64,000 nt of DNA, from assembly GCA_002494495.1 (NCBI GenBank), contig DACB01000001.1, positions 62,001 to 126,000 on the forward strand, written 5' to 3'. The stretch comes from Methanobacterium sp. UBA294 (lineage in GTDB: Archaea; Methanobacteriota; Methanobacteria; Methanobacteriales; Methanobacteriaceae). Shown here piece after piece: positions 63,809 through 64,000 of the stretch. The translations under genes and the position numbers were made by a program. Every line of letters starts with the position of its first letter. Position 1 is the first letter of the stretch. The notes beneath the pieces are model-generated. The model was not told where the DNA came from and did not search any database. It worked only from the letters and a program-made list of their open reading frames with translations.

Positions 63809-64000
63809 ATGAACGATAACCCAGAAAATGGTCAAAAGAATCTTTTTGAAACCTCTCATAAGGTTGATGAAGTCGTTGAAGAAATATCCGCTTGTTCTAA
63901 ATCTGATGAAGATTTAGTGGAGAATCTCAACTGTCAGAAAAGTATTTGCTCATCATTTGTTGTAATAAAAAAGAATATCAGAACATCAGCAAAAGGCCGA
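63809..64000 (+). CDS. Partial gene running off the window
   Basis: 64 codons open to the last base, beginning MNDNPENGQKNLFETSHKVD with acidic, polar sequence and two cysteines further on. GAGAG lies before the ATG. Too short to assign; 19 bases after the cysteine-rich gene on the same strand. Confidence 0.6.
   Translation, partial: MNDNPENGQKNLFETSHKVDEVVEEISACSKSDEDLVENLNCQKSICSSFVVIKKNIRTSAKGR

Overview
This window comes from a hydrogenotrophic methanogen of the order Methanobacteriales, most likely Methanobacterium or a close relative. The evidence is a low-GC archaeal genome with AT-rich spacers, G-rich ribosome binding sites (GGAGG, GGTGAT), frequent TTG/GTG starts, and marker genes for methanofuran (mfnB), F420 (cofC), McrA activation (atwA), an Mmp10-type radical SAM protein, archaeal lipid (egsA), archaeal proS and a pseudomurein-binding repeat. 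No rRNA, tRNA, IS element or CRISPR array was recognised.

Layout. 1-4579: glycosyltransferases of a surface-glycan cluster, with a relic of a duplicated glycosyltransferase start. 4835-9555: a LutAB-like iron-sulfur pair, mfnB and guaB. 9612-15891: mobA, a solo pseudomurein-binding-repeat protein, the block cbiT-ubiX-HD hydrolase-nadM, and atwA. 16016-19283: a stress-defence island with a universal stress protein, three rubredoxins (one frameshifted), ferritin, peroxiredoxin and superoxide dismutase. 19400-31716: a toroid-fold protein, PaaK/F390-synthetase-like ligase plus ACT protein, zinc-ribbon/SHOCT protein, thiD, cofC, proS, egsA, UPF0179, rpiA, a K+ channel and a TSUP permease.

31966-45023 is the most unusual part. 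It holds a TPR protein, a zinc-ribbon protein, a PPP-type phosphatase, an FHA-domain membrane protein, a cytoplasmic-looking M6 metalloprotease, a small protein sharing a motif with that protease, a membrane receptor-like Ser/Thr kinase translationally coupled to an Mmp10-family radical SAM gene, and a small membrane protein. A 1.4 kb gene-free stretch follows with two tandem promoter-hairpin units, a 19-bp long-range helix, a further hairpin and AT-rich repeats. After it come a zinc-ribbon membrane protein and a HEAT-repeat protein. Kinase, phosphatase and phospho-reader together suggest a signalling locus.

45509-57828: CPBP protease, small zinc-binding proteins, a large catalase with DJ-1-like tail, TRAM protein, ppx-ppk polyphosphate pair, a PLD-like protein, and a His/Met-rich coiled-coil protein beside a MarR regulator with a shared operator-like palindrome. 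58141-64000: a run of zinc-ribbon membrane proteins with an M48 protease, a TM2 protein and a J-domain/HEAT/zinc-ribbon gene whose J-domain is broken. One gene here (61371) appears to start at ATT, and the catalase may start at ATA.
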